From assembly GCA_035628915.1 (NCBI GenBank), contig DASPIW010000024.1:169536-233535 (forward strand): a DNA stretch of 64,000 nt. Reading direction: 5' to 3'. The notes below the pieces were generated by a model. That model was not told the origin of the DNA. It did not search any database and was given only the letters and a program-made list of their open reading frames with translations. Shown piece after piece: positions 48,169 through 57,405 of the stretch. Each line of letters opens with the position of its first letter. Position 1 is the first letter of the stretch. Made by a program: the position numbers and the translations under genes. The stretch comes from JARBUG01 sp035628915. GTDB taxonomy: Bacteria; Bacillota; Sulfobacillia; Symbiobacteriales; Symbiobacteriaceae.

Positions 48169-48768
48169 CTATGTCACTACTAGCTGAACTGCAACCGCCC
48201 ACATGATCACTGCCGAGATCCGATTGAGCCACCGCCGCATCGCCACGCCGCCGGCGGCCAGCCCGAGCAGATACCCCGCCGTCGCGAGCCCGGCGAACCA
48301 GAGCCACGAAACACCGATGCACGCCAGGGCGAAGCCGAGGCGGGGCGCCCCTGCGTACTGCAGGGAACTGGTCCCGATGACGCCTACGGTGTCGAGAATC
48401 GCGTGCGGATTGAGCAGCGAGACCGAAGCGGCAAAGGCCATCTGCCTGTGGGCCGGCCACTCGCCACCGGTGCTCTCATCGGCCGGTCGCGATCGCCAGG
48501 TGACCCAGCCCATATAGAGCAGGAAGACCACACCCACCCACGAAAGCACACCCTGGAACCACGGCACGGCCAGGATCACCAGGGAGAGGCCGGAGACCGC
48601 CGCCGCAATCAGGACAGTGTCGCAAAGCGCCGCCGTAAGCACGGCAGGGAGCGCTCCCACCCAACGGCGGTGGAGCGCTCCCTGTGTCATGACGAAGGTG
48701 TTTTGCACGCCTAGCGGCAATATCAGCCCGAAGGCGAGCAGGATTCCGTGCAGGATCGCGGCTTTCAC
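48169..48768 (-). CDS. LysE/ArgO-family amino acid exporter
   Basis: A 199-residue membrane protein with six hydrophobic segments. The N-terminus LAFGLILPLGVQNTFVMTQGALHRRW and the segment SLLNPHAILDTVGVIG are the conserved parts of the LysE/ArgO family. GTG at 48768 begins right after the hom stop (TAAGTG), with GGAGG in the last hom codons, so the two are translationally coupled. The link suggests export of homoserine, threonine or lysine when the aspartate-family flow is high (inference). Confidence 0.87.
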   Translation of the reverse strand: MKAAILHGILLAFGLILPLGVQNTFVMTQGALHRRWVGALPAVLTAALCDTVLIAAAVSGLSLVILAVPWFQGVLSWVGVVFLLYMGWVTWRSRPADESTGGEWPAHRQMAFAASVSLLNPHAILDTVGVIGTSSLQYAGAPRLGFALACIGVSWLWFAGLATAGYLLGLAAGGVAMRRWLNRISAVIMWAVAVQLVVT

Positions 48769-50073
48769 TTATGCCTCCACGCGAATCACGTTGTCGATGC
48801 GCAGCACTTCCGGAATCCCCTGCAGCCGCTTGACGACCCGCTGCAGGGCGGCCTCCTTCACGCTGTGCGTCACCAACACCAGTTCAGCGTTGCCATCTTC
48901 CGTGGTCATGTCGCCGCCGGAGCCCTGAAGCATCTGGGCGATCGATACGTGCTCCGTCCCGAACGCCATGGTAATGTGGGCCAGCACGCCCGGTTTGTCC
49001 TCGGAAGTCAGGCGGATGTAGTACTTGGCGTTCACCTGGCCCATGTCGACCACTTGCTTCTCGAAGAGGCAAGTGCAGGCGTCGCCGGCGCGGCGCCCGG
49101 GCGTCCGCTTGGAGAGGGCCGCGGCAATCAGGTCGCCCACCACGGCCGAGGCGGTGGGGCCGGCACCGGCGCCCCGCCCCAGGAACATCGTCTCCCCGAC
49201 CGGGTCGCCAATCGTATAGATGGCGTTCAGCGAGCCGCTGACGGCGGCCATGGGGTGCGAAGAGGGGATAAAGGCAGGGTGGACCCGGGCTTCAATCTGC
49301 CCGTCCACTTCCTTGCCGATGGCCAGCAGTTTAATCGTCCAGCCGAAGCGCCGGCCGTACTCAATATCCTTGGGCGAAATGCGGGTAATGCCTTCGGCAA
49401 AGACCTGATCGGGCGTCACCCGCGACATGAAGGCGATGGAGACGAGAATGGCCAGCTTGCGGGCCGCGTCGAAGCCCTGCACGTCGTTGGTGGGGTCGGG
49501 CTCCGCATAGCCCAGCGCCTGCGCTTCCCGCAGCGCTTCCTCATACGGGCGCCCCTGCTGGCTCATCTGCGTCAGAATGTAGTTCGTAGTCCCGTTGACG
49601 ATGCCCATGACCTTCTGCATCCGGTTGGCCGACAGGCTCTCCTTCAGGGGCCGGATGACGGGAATGCCGCCGCCCACGCTCGCCTCGAAGTAGAGTTCAG
49701 CGTCGCCGATGTCACCCGCCGCGTACAGATCCTTGCCGTATTGGGCGACGACGTCCTTGTTGGCCGTCACGACCGTCTTGCCAGCCTTCAGCGCGTCGAC
49801 CATGTAGGACTTGGCCGGCTCAATGCCGCCCATCACTTCCACGACGATCTTGATGGACGGATCTTGCAGGATCTCGTTCACATCGTCAGTCAGGGGGAGC
49901 TCGGGCAGGCCCTTGCGGGGCCGTTTGGCATCCCGGACAAGGACTTTGGCGACTTCCAGGTAGAGGCCCGTCTTCATGTGGATGATCTCCCGGTTCTCTT
50001 GCAGCAGCTTGACCACACCGGCGCCGACGGTGCCGAGCCCCATCAGGCCAATGCGCATCGTGCGATTTTCCAT
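48769..50073 (-). CDS. hom: homoserine dehydrogenase with ACT domain
   Basis: A 434-residue enzyme reducing aspartate semialdehyde to homoserine, the branch point to threonine and methionine. The Rossmann motif is GLMGLGTVGAGVVKLL, the substrate region is ASVGGGIPVIRPLKESLSANR, MGIVNGTTNYILTQM and EPDPTNDVQGFDAARKLAIL with catalytic Lys. A C-terminal ACT domain (KPGVLAHITMAFGTEHVSI) implies threonine control. ATG 50071-50073 has GGGGGGAAA upstream. It is followed by a coupled LysE exporter gene. A clear promoter is at 50122-50150. Confidence 0.95.
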   Translation of the reverse strand: MENRTMRIGLMGLGTVGAGVVKLLQENREIIHMKTGLYLEVAKVLVRDAKRPRKGLPELPLTDDVNEILQDPSIKIVVEVMGGIEPAKSYMVDALKAGKTVVTANKDVVAQYGKDLYAAGDIGDAELYFEASVGGGIPVIRPLKESLSANRMQKVMGIVNGTTNYILTQMSQQGRPYEEALREAQALGYAEPDPTNDVQGFDAARKLAILVSIAFMSRVTPDQVFAEGITRISPKDIEYGRRFGWTIKLLAIGKEVDGQIEARVHPAFIPSSHPMAAVSGSLNAIYTIGDPVGETMFLGRGAGAGPTASAVVGDLIAAALSKRTPGRRAGDACTCLFEKQVVDMGQVNAKYYIRLTSEDKPGVLAHITMAFGTEHVSIAQMLQGSGGDMTTEDGNAELVLVTHSVKEAALQRVVKRLQGIPEVLRIDNVIRVEA

Positions 50074-50121
50074 TTCTGCATTTCCCCCCACCAGCTTGCT
50101 CGGATCGACCTAATAACCTAT

Positions 50122-50150
50122 AAGATATAGCTGATAAGCTTCGTTGTCAA
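50122..50150 (-). promoter_or_regulatory. hom promoter
   Basis: Minus-strand TTGACA (50145-50150), 17-base spacer, TATCTT (50122-50127). It overlaps the start region of the divergent HhH-like gene, about 33 bases away from its ATG. Confidence 0.7.
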
Positions 50151-50182
50151 AGGAGACGTTCCTGCCGAGGAGGCTGACTGCC

Positions 50183-50830
50183 ATGAATACCCGGGCCCTC
50201 TGGGACCACGCGATGGATCATCTCAAAGCGACCGCCGACCATCCGGATGCGCTGCTGAACCAGTGGCGCAGCGAAACCCCGCTGACATGCACCGACCGGG
50301 ACCTGCTGGGTGAGTACGGCTGGGTCGTCATCTCCTGCGGGTTGACGCCGCACGTGGCGACCAAGCACTGGCCCCGGTTCACGGAGGCGTTCCTCAACTG
50401 GCAGCCCCTCGAAGTCGCCGGGAACCGCATCGCCGTGCGGACCGCCGCCCTGAATGTCATGAAGAATCCCCGCAAAATCGACCACGTGTTGGACTTCGCC
50501 GACGACCTCGCCCGCGAGCCCGGCCTCATGCAGCGCCTGGCGGCGCTGGAGCTAAAGCAGGTGCTGGCGAAGTTCGCCACGCTGCCGTTCGTCGGGGCGA
50601 ACAACCGCTACCACCTGGCCCGCAACCTGGGGTGGGACGTCGTGGTGCGGACGGGCCCGGTACCCCGGCTGGCAGCGTACCTCGAGACGACCCCCGAGGC
50701 CCTGTGCGAGCGGATTGCCGGGGAGACGGGCGAGCGGGTGCGCACGGTCGACCTAGTGCTCTGGTACTGGGGGCACCAGGTCGGCGACACCGCCATGAAG
50801 GAGATGGCCTCGCTCTTCAAGCTCTTGTAA
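50183..50830 (+). CDS. HhH-GPD-like protein, possibly inactive DNA glycosylase
   Basis: A 215-residue all-helical protein. The segment LPFVGANNRYHLARNLGWDVVVRTGPVPRLAAYL (about residues 130-163) resembles the helix-hairpin-helix and following loop of HhH-GPD base-excision enzymes, where the loop normally carries the catalytic Asp; here a Gly/Pro stretch stands at that place, so catalysis by the usual route is doubtful. The N-terminal part YGWVVISCGLTPHVATKHWPRF fits the helix packing of the same fold. ATG 50183 has GAGGAGGC ten bases upstream. It is convergent with the DinG-type helicase gene (three-base gap). Family assignment is tentative. Confidence 0.5.
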   Translation: MNTRALWDHAMDHLKATADHPDALLNQWRSETPLTCTDRDLLGEYGWVVISCGLTPHVATKHWPRFTEAFLNWQPLEVAGNRIAVRTAALNVMKNPRKIDHVLDFADDLAREPGLMQRLAALELKQVLAKFATLPFVGANNRYHLARNLGWDVVVRTGPVPRLAAYLETTPEALCERIAGETGERVRTVDLVLWYWGHQVGDTAMKEMASLFKLL

Positions 50831-50833
50831 GCC

Positions 50834-52756
50834 TTACGTCGGCTTCTGCTTGAGGAACGCCGTAATGCGCTTGACGTCCTCGGTCTGCTCCGCATCTTCC
50901 GGGAGTATGTCAAGTATGTCCTGCTCCCACGGCACGCCATGGAACGACCGGTCCAGCAGGGCGAGGGCACCCCGGTCCGCTGCCGTGCGGATCAGGCGCC
51001 CGGCGCCCTGTTTCAGCTTCAGCAGCATCTCCGGCACATCGACCGCCTCGGTCGGGTCGTGACCGGCAGCTTCCGCCTGCGCCCGCCGCTCCCTGATCAG
51101 CGGGTCGTGCTCGGGGAAGGGCAGCCGGGGAATCACGACGCACGAGAGCGCCTCGCCCGGCACGTCCACGCCTTCCCAGAAGGTGGCACCGAAGAGCACG
51201 GAGGTGACGTCGTCGCGGAAGCGCTCCAACTGGGCACCCCGGTCGCCCTCCCCTTCGAACATCAGCGCAAACGGCAGCCGCAGGCCGTCCAACCGCTCCT
51301 TATACCGCCGGACTTCGGCCATGCTGTTCAGCAGCACCAGCGCCCGCCCGCCGGATGCCCGGATGACGGCCAGCACCTGTTCCACTTCGTCGGCGCCCGC
51401 GGGCGGCTGGCAGACGAGCACCTGCTCACCCAGATCGAACGGTACGCCTACCTTCGAGGACTGATACTCATCCAGCTGCAGCACCCTGGCCTGATACTTT
51501 GGCTCCAACGTCGCCGACGAGAAGATGACGGGCGTCCCGGCGCTCAGCCGCTCCTTGCTGAACAGCCCCAGGGGCCGCCGCGGCACCACCCAGAGCTGGT
51601 CCCCTTCATACCAGAGCACGGAATCCTCGCTGCGCAGCAGCCGGAGCCCGGCCCGCACATCATCGAGGCGTAGCGAATACGCCCGGATATCCAACTCCAG
51701 GTCGTAGCCCTCGTGCATCGCCTCATCGGTGACCAGCTCTTCCTGCAGGCGGTCCAAAGCCTTATCCAGCTCGGCCGCCAGGCTGACCAGCTCTGCGGAC
51801 CGGGGCACGCCCCGCTTTACTTCGCCGGGCTCCGCGGTCTCGTCGATGACCCGGTAGAACTCCCGCCCCACCCGCATTGACTCACGCTGGGCCCGCACGG
51901 GCGCCCCCCGGTCCGTCAGCTCCCCGATGTGCTTGAGCGTGCCGTTCAGCCGCTTGCGGCTCATCGAGAAGCCCTGCACCCGCTGCCACGTCTCGGGCAT
52001 GTGGTGCCCTTCGTCAAGGATCACCGCCGAGTAGGCCGGCAGGAGGGGCACCTGGCCCGCGTCGTGCCGCTCGGCCCGGGTCAGCAGGTCGCGGCTGAAG
52101 AGTCTATGGTCGCACACGATGAGGTCCGCCGATTCCCGGTAGTGCCGCCGGGCGGACATCACGTGGCAGTGGCCGCGCTTGGGGCAGGTGTCGCACGGCA
52201 GGGCCGGGTCCCAGGCCAGCGTCTCCCAGAGCTCGTCCGGCACGTGGGGCATCTCGGTGCGGGCGCCCGACCCCGTCAGCTGCGCCCAGCCTTTCAGTTC
52301 ATCCCAGCCGGGGGGCGGTGACAGGGGCTCGGTCCGCTGCACCTTCACTTCGCAGATGTACTCCCCCGGATCAGCGGCCACCCGTGCATCAATGTCAAGG
52401 TTCAGCAGGCGCGACAGCGTCTGAATGTCGCCTTCCGGGTTCGACAGCTGCGACTGCAGCATGCCTGATGCGCTGGCGACCACCACCGGCGCACCCTTGA
52501 GGCGCGCATAACAGACGGCGGGCAGCAAATAGGCAAACGTCTTGCCCGTCCCCGGCCCGGCCTCCGCCAGCAGCGTCGTGCCATCCACCAGCGCCCGCGC
52601 CATGCGGAACGCCGTATAAATCTGCTCCTCCCGAACCTCGAACCCCTTCTCAGGCAGTTCATCGTAAAAGACCCAGCTCAGCCACTCGGTCAGCTTCTGG
52701 CCAAACTCCTCCTTGTTCCGGGCACGGAACGGCAGTTTGGTCCAACTGATCTGCAA
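50834..52756 (-). CDS. DinG/YoaA-type XPD-like ATP-dependent helicase
   Basis: A 640-residue superfamily 2 helicase. Walker A is AEAGPGTGKT (about residue 65-74), Walker B is ILDEGHHMP, and motif VI is LKQGAGRLIRTAADRG. Four cysteines (CEVKV upstream, then CDTCPKRGHC) stand where XPD/DinG proteins bind a 4Fe-4S cluster. It unwinds DNA 5'-3' in repair, and DinG types act on R-loops or G4 structures. The start ATG 52756 has CAGGGGGGATCG upstream. No exonuclease domain is fused, so it is the YoaA-like rather than the Firmicutes DinG form. Confidence 0.9.
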   Translation of the reverse strand: MQISWTKLPFRARNKEEFGQKLTEWLSWVFYDELPEKGFEVREEQIYTAFRMARALVDGTTLLAEAGPGTGKTFAYLLPAVCYARLKGAPVVVASASGMLQSQLSNPEGDIQTLSRLLNLDIDARVAADPGEYICEVKVQRTEPLSPPPGWDELKGWAQLTGSGARTEMPHVPDELWETLAWDPALPCDTCPKRGHCHVMSARRHYRESADLIVCDHRLFSRDLLTRAERHDAGQVPLLPAYSAVILDEGHHMPETWQRVQGFSMSRKRLNGTLKHIGELTDRGAPVRAQRESMRVGREFYRVIDETAEPGEVKRGVPRSAELVSLAAELDKALDRLQEELVTDEAMHEGYDLELDIRAYSLRLDDVRAGLRLLRSEDSVLWYEGDQLWVVPRRPLGLFSKERLSAGTPVIFSSATLEPKYQARVLQLDEYQSSKVGVPFDLGEQVLVCQPPAGADEVEQVLAVIRASGGRALVLLNSMAEVRRYKERLDGLRLPFALMFEGEGDRGAQLERFRDDVTSVLFGATFWEGVDVPGEALSCVVIPRLPFPEHDPLIRERRAQAEAAGHDPTEAVDVPEMLLKLKQGAGRLIRTAADRGALALLDRSFHGVPWEQDILDILPEDAEQTEDVKRITAFLKQKPT

Positions 52757-52801
52757 CCCGATCCCCCCTGCCCGAGACGTTCCAAATTACTATCATACTG
52801 G

Positions 52802-52837
52802 AAAAGGGCCGTGGCGCAAATGCGTCACAGCCCTTTA
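52802..52837 (-). terminator. terminator after the first pruA copy
   Basis: Minus-strand AAAGGGCTGTGACGC pairs with GCGCCACGGCCCTTT with two mismatches, then TCC. It lies 18 bases below the stop codon. Confidence 0.8.
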
Positions 52838-52854
52838 TTATCTCCTGATCGACA

Positions 52855-54417
52855 CTACAGCTTCTCGCTGACCGTTTTTGCCTGCGTAAAAAGCAGGAGA
52901 TAGTCCCGGCCGCCGGCCTTGGAGTCGGTACCGCTCATATTGAACCCGCCGAAGGGGTGGACATCCACCAGGGCGCCGGTCGACTTCCGGTTAAAGTACA
53001 GGTTGCCCACGAAGTAGTGCCGGCGGGCGTACTCCAGCTTCTCGCGGCTGCGGGAGAAGACCGACCCGGTCAGGCCAAACTCCGTGTCATTGGCGATGCG
53101 AATGGCATCCTCATACGAATCGGCCTTGTGAATCGCCAGCACCGGCCCGAAGATCTCCTCCTGGCCGATCCGGGCGTGCGGATCCACATCTGCGAAAATC
53201 GTCGGCTCGATAAAGTAGCCGCCCGTCTCCGCTGCGACGGGGCTCGGACCGCCGCCCAGCACCAATCGCCCTTCGGCCTTGCCGATTTCAATGTAGTTCA
53301 GAATCGACTCGTAGGCGTTTTTGTCCGCGACTGGCCCCTGATTGACCGCCGGATTGCGGGTGTCGCCCTGCACGAGGTTGCGCGCCCGCTCCACGATCAT
53401 CTCGACCACGGTGTCGTAGACATCCGTATGGATGATCGCCTTCGAGCAGGCGCTGCACTTCTGGCCCTGGAAGCCGAAGGCGCTGGCCACAATTGCGGCC
53501 GCCGCATCGTTCAGATCGGCCTCGCTGTCCACGACGATGCAGTCCTTGCCACCCATCTCCGCAACGACCCGCTTGATCCACTTCTGCCCCGGGGCCGTCT
53601 TCGCCGCCTGCTCGCCAATGCGCAGGCCGACCTCCTTCGAGCCGGTAAAGGCGATGAACCGCGTGTGCGGATGCGATACCAAGTAGTCGCCCACGGAGGC
53701 GCCGGGCCCGGGCAGGAAGTTGAGGACGCCTGCCGGCAGCCCCGCCTCCTCCATCAAATCCACGAACCGTGCCGCCACCACCGGCGTGATCGACGCCGGC
53801 TTGAGCACCACCGTATTGCCCGCCACGATGGCCGCGGAGGCCATGCCGACCATGATCGCGTTGGGGAAGTTCCAGGGCGGAATGATCAAGCCCACGCCCA
53901 GGGGGATGTAGTACAGCTCATTATCTTCCCCGGCAATGCGGGTCAAGTCCTGCGGCTCGTTGAGGCGCATCATCTCCCGGCCGTAGAACTCCAGGAAGTC
54001 GATCGCCTCGGCGGTGTCGGCGTCCGCCTCCGCCCAGCTCTTCCCGATCTCCACGACCATGGTGGCGGAGAACTGGTGCTTGCGCTCCCGCATGAGGCGG
54101 GCGGCCCGGAGCAGCACGCGGGCCCGGGCCTTGGGGTCGAAGTGGCGCCACTGCTCAAAGGCGGTCAGCGCGGCGCTCATGGCCTTTTCAGCCAGCGCCC
54201 GGTCGGCTTTCCCCACATAGCCAACCACTTCCGCCGGCCGGGCCGGATTGGTAGATACGATCTTATCCGTGGTTGCGATGCGCTCCCCGCCGATGACCAG
54301 CGGGTACTCGCGGCCGAACTGGCTCTCCACCAGTTCCAGCGCCTGCCGGAAAGCCTGGATGTTCTCGGGGCGGCTGAAGTCGGTCAGCGGCTCATTCCGA
54401 AAGGAAATAACACCCAT
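52855..54417 (-). CDS. 1-pyrroline-5-carboxylate dehydrogenase, copy A
   Basis: A 520-residue aldehyde dehydrogenase of the RocA/PruA type that oxidises P5C (glutamate semialdehyde) to glutamate in proline or arginine breakdown. N-terminal NEPLTDFSRPENIQAFRQALE is the family marker. Catalytic residues: VAEMGGKD (Glu) and FGFQGQKCSACSKAI (Cys near residue 320). The end HPFGGFNMSGTDSKAGGRDYL is also typical. ATG 54415-54417 has AGGAGGGTGTAGGA upstream. A close paralogue lies directly upstream. No proline dehydrogenase gene is in this window. Confidence 0.93.
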   Translation of the reverse strand: MGVISFRNEPLTDFSRPENIQAFRQALELVESQFGREYPLVIGGERIATTDKIVSTNPARPAEVVGYVGKADRALAEKAMSAALTAFEQWRHFDPKARARVLLRAARLMRERKHQFSATMVVEIGKSWAEADADTAEAIDFLEFYGREMMRLNEPQDLTRIAGEDNELYYIPLGVGLIIPPWNFPNAIMVGMASAAIVAGNTVVLKPASITPVVAARFVDLMEEAGLPAGVLNFLPGPGASVGDYLVSHPHTRFIAFTGSKEVGLRIGEQAAKTAPGQKWIKRVVAEMGGKDCIVVDSEADLNDAAAAIVASAFGFQGQKCSACSKAIIHTDVYDTVVEMIVERARNLVQGDTRNPAVNQGPVADKNAYESILNYIEIGKAEGRLVLGGGPSPVAAETGGYFIEPTIFADVDPHARIGQEEIFGPVLAIHKADSYEDAIRIANDTEFGLTGSVFSRSREKLEYARRHYFVGNLYFNRKSTGALVDVHPFGGFNMSGTDSKAGGRDYLLLFTQAKTVSEKL

Positions 54418-54519
54418 TCCTACACCCTCCTGCCTCTCTATGCAGACTTGTATATTCGTCCTATTAGACGGAATGTCCTCCTCCATAAGTACTGGTTGGT
54501 GGATAGAAATACCTATGCC

Positions 54520-54546
54520 AAAGGGGCAGGCTGTACGCCTGCCCCC
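54520..54546 (-). terminator. terminator between the two pruA copies
   Basis: Minus-strand GGGGCAGGC and GCCTGCCCC form a nine-bp stem with five-base loop, then TTTGG. It suggests the two copies are transcribed separately, at least in part. Confidence 0.8.
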
Positions 54547-54550
54547 TGTG

Positions 54551-56107
54551 TCATAACTGCTCCGATACGCTCTTGGCCTGCAGAAATAAGGTAAGGTAGT
54601 CATGGCCGCCGGCCTTGGAGTCGGTGCCCGACAGCTTGAACCCGCCGAACGGATGAACCCCCACGAGGGCGCCCGTGCACTTGCGGTTGATGTACAGATT
54701 CCCCACGTGGTACTCCCGCCGGGCGTGCTCAATGTACTCCCGGTTCCGGGTAAAGACCGCCCCGGTGAGCCCGTACTCCGTGTCGTTTGCCATCGCGATG
54801 GCTGTCCGGAAATCTTCCGCCTTGTGGAAGGCAACCACCGGCCCGAAGATCTCTTCCTGCGATATCCGGGCGTGGGGGTCGACATCCGCAAAAATCGTCG
54901 GTTTCACGAAGAAGCCGCCCGAAGGCGTCTGCAGCGGTCCGCCGCCCGCGGCGAGCCGGGCTTCATCTTTACCGATCTGAATGTATTTGAGCACCCGGTC
55001 ATAGTACGGCCTGCCCGCCAGCGGACCGAGGTCGGTGTTTTCGTTCCGGGGATCGCCCACCTGCAGCCGCTCCGTCAGCTTGACCGCCGTTTCGAGGACC
55101 CGGTCGTAGAGGTTCTTGTGGATGATCGCCCGGGAGCACGCGCTGCACTTCTGTCCCTGGAACCCGAAGGCCGACTGCACAATCGCCATGGCTGCACTTT
55201 CCGGATCGGCATCTTCGGCGACCACAATGGCGTCCTTGCCGCCCAGTTCGGCCACCACCCGCTTCAGGTGCCGCTGTCCGGGCTGGAAGCGGGAGGCCGT
55301 CTCGTAGATCTGCACCCCCACCTCCCGGGAGCCGGTGAAGCTGATGAAGTGCGTCCGGGGGTCGCTGACCATCCACTGGCCGACTTCCGGCCCTTCGGAC
55401 GAGAGCAAGTTAACAACGCCCGGCGGCAGGCCCGCATCTTCCAGCAGTTCCACCAGACGGTACGCGATGACGGGCGCCGGCACAGCCGGCTTGAGCAGCA
55501 CCGTGTTGCCCGCCACGATGGCGCTGGCCGCCATGCCGCAGGCGATGGCGAGCGGAAAGTTAAACGGCGGGATCACCGCCCCGACCCCCATCGGTACGTA
55601 CATGATCTCATTGTCCTCGCCCGGCATGCGGGTCAGGCGGCTGACGCTATCTATGCGAATCATCTCGCGGGCGTAGAACTCAAGGAAATCGACGGCCTCG
55701 GCCGTGTCGGCGTCCGCTTCCGGCCAGGTCTTGCCGATTTCCAGGACCAGCAGCGCCGAGAACTCATGCTTGCGGCGCCGCAGCTGCGCGGCAGCCTTGA
55801 GCAGTATGCGCGCACGCCATTTCGCATCCCACCGGCTCCACGTCGCGAAGGCGCCCTCTGCTGCCTGCATCGCCTGCTCGAAGTGGCTCCGCTCCGCCTG
55901 GCTTACCCGGCCGATCAGTTCCGCCGGATTCGCCGGGTTGACGGAAGCAAAGGTCGTTTGACTCCTGATTCGATCTCCGCTGATGATCAGCGGGTACTCG
56001 CGGCCCAGTTCCCCCTGCACCTTTTCCAGGGCGGCCCGAAACGCCCGGGCGTTCTCGTCCTTCCGGAAGTCGGTAAACGGTTCGGGCCGGTACTCGAATA
56101 CAGCCAT
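54551..56107 (-). CDS. 1-pyrroline-5-carboxylate dehydrogenase, copy B
   Basis: A 518-residue paralogue of the neighbouring gene, colinear along its whole length: the N-terminal marker is YRPEPFTDFRKDENARAF, then VAELGGKDAIVV (Glu), FGFQGQKCSACSRAI (Cys), and HPFGGFKLSGTDSKAGGHDYL at the end. Both active-site residues are intact, so both copies should work. ATG 56105-56107 has GAGGAGGGAG upstream; a longer frame to 56881 is antisense to the exporter gene and was dropped. The pair may differ in induction or substrate (P5C versus an analogue). Confidence 0.93.
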   Translation of the reverse strand: MAVFEYRPEPFTDFRKDENARAFRAALEKVQGELGREYPLIISGDRIRSQTTFASVNPANPAELIGRVSQAERSHFEQAMQAAEGAFATWSRWDAKWRARILLKAAAQLRRRKHEFSALLVLEIGKTWPEADADTAEAVDFLEFYAREMIRIDSVSRLTRMPGEDNEIMYVPMGVGAVIPPFNFPLAIACGMAASAIVAGNTVLLKPAVPAPVIAYRLVELLEDAGLPPGVVNLLSSEGPEVGQWMVSDPRTHFISFTGSREVGVQIYETASRFQPGQRHLKRVVAELGGKDAIVVAEDADPESAAMAIVQSAFGFQGQKCSACSRAIIHKNLYDRVLETAVKLTERLQVGDPRNENTDLGPLAGRPYYDRVLKYIQIGKDEARLAAGGGPLQTPSGGFFVKPTIFADVDPHARISQEEIFGPVVAFHKAEDFRTAIAMANDTEYGLTGAVFTRNREYIEHARREYHVGNLYINRKCTGALVGVHPFGGFKLSGTDSKAGGHDYLTLFLQAKSVSEQL

Positions 56108-56137
56108 GGGCTCCCTCCTCACGCGCCGTAGTGTGCG

Positions 56138-56172
56138 CGAAAAGGCCCGCCACCTTTCCGGGCGACGGGCCA
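56138..56172 (-). terminator. terminator after the MFS gene
   Basis: Minus-strand GGCCCGTCGCC and GGTGGCGGGCC form a stem with one mismatch, followed by TTTTCG. Just past the MFS stop, upstream of pruA copy B. Confidence 0.85.
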
Positions 56173-56181
56173 TCGGGATGA

Positions 56182-57405
56182 TCATGGCAGTTGGGGCACT
56201 TTTCGCACCCTGACCAGCGCCATGTAGGCGATCCAGAGGCCGGACAGGGCGGCGCCCAGCGTCAGGGCCCACTGCGGCCCCAGGCGCTCCATGGTGTAGC
56301 CCATCGGCCCCTGGCCGAGCGGCATCATGCCCAGGGCCGTAATCGTGTAGCTGGCCATCACCCGCCCGCGCATGGCGTCCGGCGTGTTCGTCTGCAGCAG
56401 CGTGTTCAGCGTCGTCTGCCACGTCATGTTCATGCCGCCCGTAATGATCAGCAGCAGAATGGACAGGTAGATGTTGCCTGACCATGCGAACGAAATCATG
56501 GCGATGCAGAAGCCCAGGCCGGCGCCAACGAGCAACTTGCCCTTGTACTGGATATTGCCCAGGCTCGCCACCGACAGCATAAAGATCACCGTACCCAGCG
56601 CCGGCGAAGCCTGCATGATGCCGGCCAGGCCAATCTGACCGGCCAGCACGTCCTTGGCGAAGACGAGAATGAACTGCTGGTATGGGCGGGCGAGAAGACT
56701 GGTCAGCGCCGCCATGCTGGTCAGCGCCAAAATGACCGGGCTGGTCCCGATGAAGCGCAGGCCTTCCAGCACATCGCGCCCCATGCTCTGTCTCTTGATC
56801 CGCGGCTGGTGAGCCGGAAAATGCATCAGCGCGAGGGCCAGAAAGACCGCCCCATAGCTGGCTGCATTGACGTAGAAGCACCCTGCAAGGCCTACGATCG
56901 GTACCAGCACTCCCGCCAGGGAAGGACCGAATACGGCGGCGCCGTTAAAGGCGATCGCGTTCAGAGAGATGGCCGGGTGGAGGTCTGCCTTTTCCACCAG
57001 GGAGGGCACCAGCGCCTGACGGGCCGGGTTGTCGAACGCCTGGGCCGCGGCCGTCACCGCAGATAGGGCGATGACATGCCATACCTGCACGACTTCCAGG
57101 CTGACCAGGGTGCCAAGGGTCACGGCATTGAGCATCATGACAGTCTGCGTCACGTGAAGGATGCGTTTGATGGGAAATCGGTCAGCCGTCGCACCCCCGA
57201 CCAGCGAGAGCAGAATCAGCGGTACGGCCCGCACAAAGCCGATGGCGCCCAGCCAGGCGGCACTCCCGGAGAGCTCATAGACCAGCCAGCCTTGCGCCAT
57301 AGACTGAATCCACGCGCCGGCGTTTGACACGAGAAACCCTACCCAATAGAGCAGGTAGTTCCGGTGCCGCATGGGACGGAACGTCTCGCCCAGGAAGACG
57401 GCCAT
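56182..57405 (-). CDS. MFS exporter (EntS/MFS_3 type)
   Basis: A 407-residue major facilitator with 12 hydrophobic segments. N-terminal ETFRPMRHRNYLLYWVGFLVSNAGAWIQSMAQGWLVYELSGSA is the hallmark of the EntS/MFS_3 branch, and VGGATADRFPIKRILHVTQ is the helix 2-3 loop motif. The C-half has NTLLQTNTPDAMRGRVMASYTI, also typical. Such proteins export siderophores, macrolides or unknown compounds. ATG 57405 follows GGGGCAATGTACTC, a weak site. It stands alone. Confidence 0.9.
   Translation of the reverse strand: MAVFLGETFRPMRHRNYLLYWVGFLVSNAGAWIQSMAQGWLVYELSGSAAWLGAIGFVRAVPLILLSLVGGATADRFPIKRILHVTQTVMMLNAVTLGTLVSLEVVQVWHVIALSAVTAAAQAFDNPARQALVPSLVEKADLHPAISLNAIAFNGAAVFGPSLAGVLVPIVGLAGCFYVNAASYGAVFLALALMHFPAHQPRIKRQSMGRDVLEGLRFIGTSPVILALTSMAALTSLLARPYQQFILVFAKDVLAGQIGLAGIMQASPALGTVIFMLSVASLGNIQYKGKLLVGAGLGFCIAMISFAWSGNIYLSILLLIITGGMNMTWQTTLNTLLQTNTPDAMRGRVMASYTITALGMMPLGQGPMGYTMERLGPQWALTLGAALSGLWIAYMALVRVRKVPQLP

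Noticed and set aside
56182..56881. N-terminal extension of P5C dehydrogenase copy B to 56881
   Set aside because: The extension is antisense to the MFS gene and passes through its terminator; a strong SD precedes ATG 56107.
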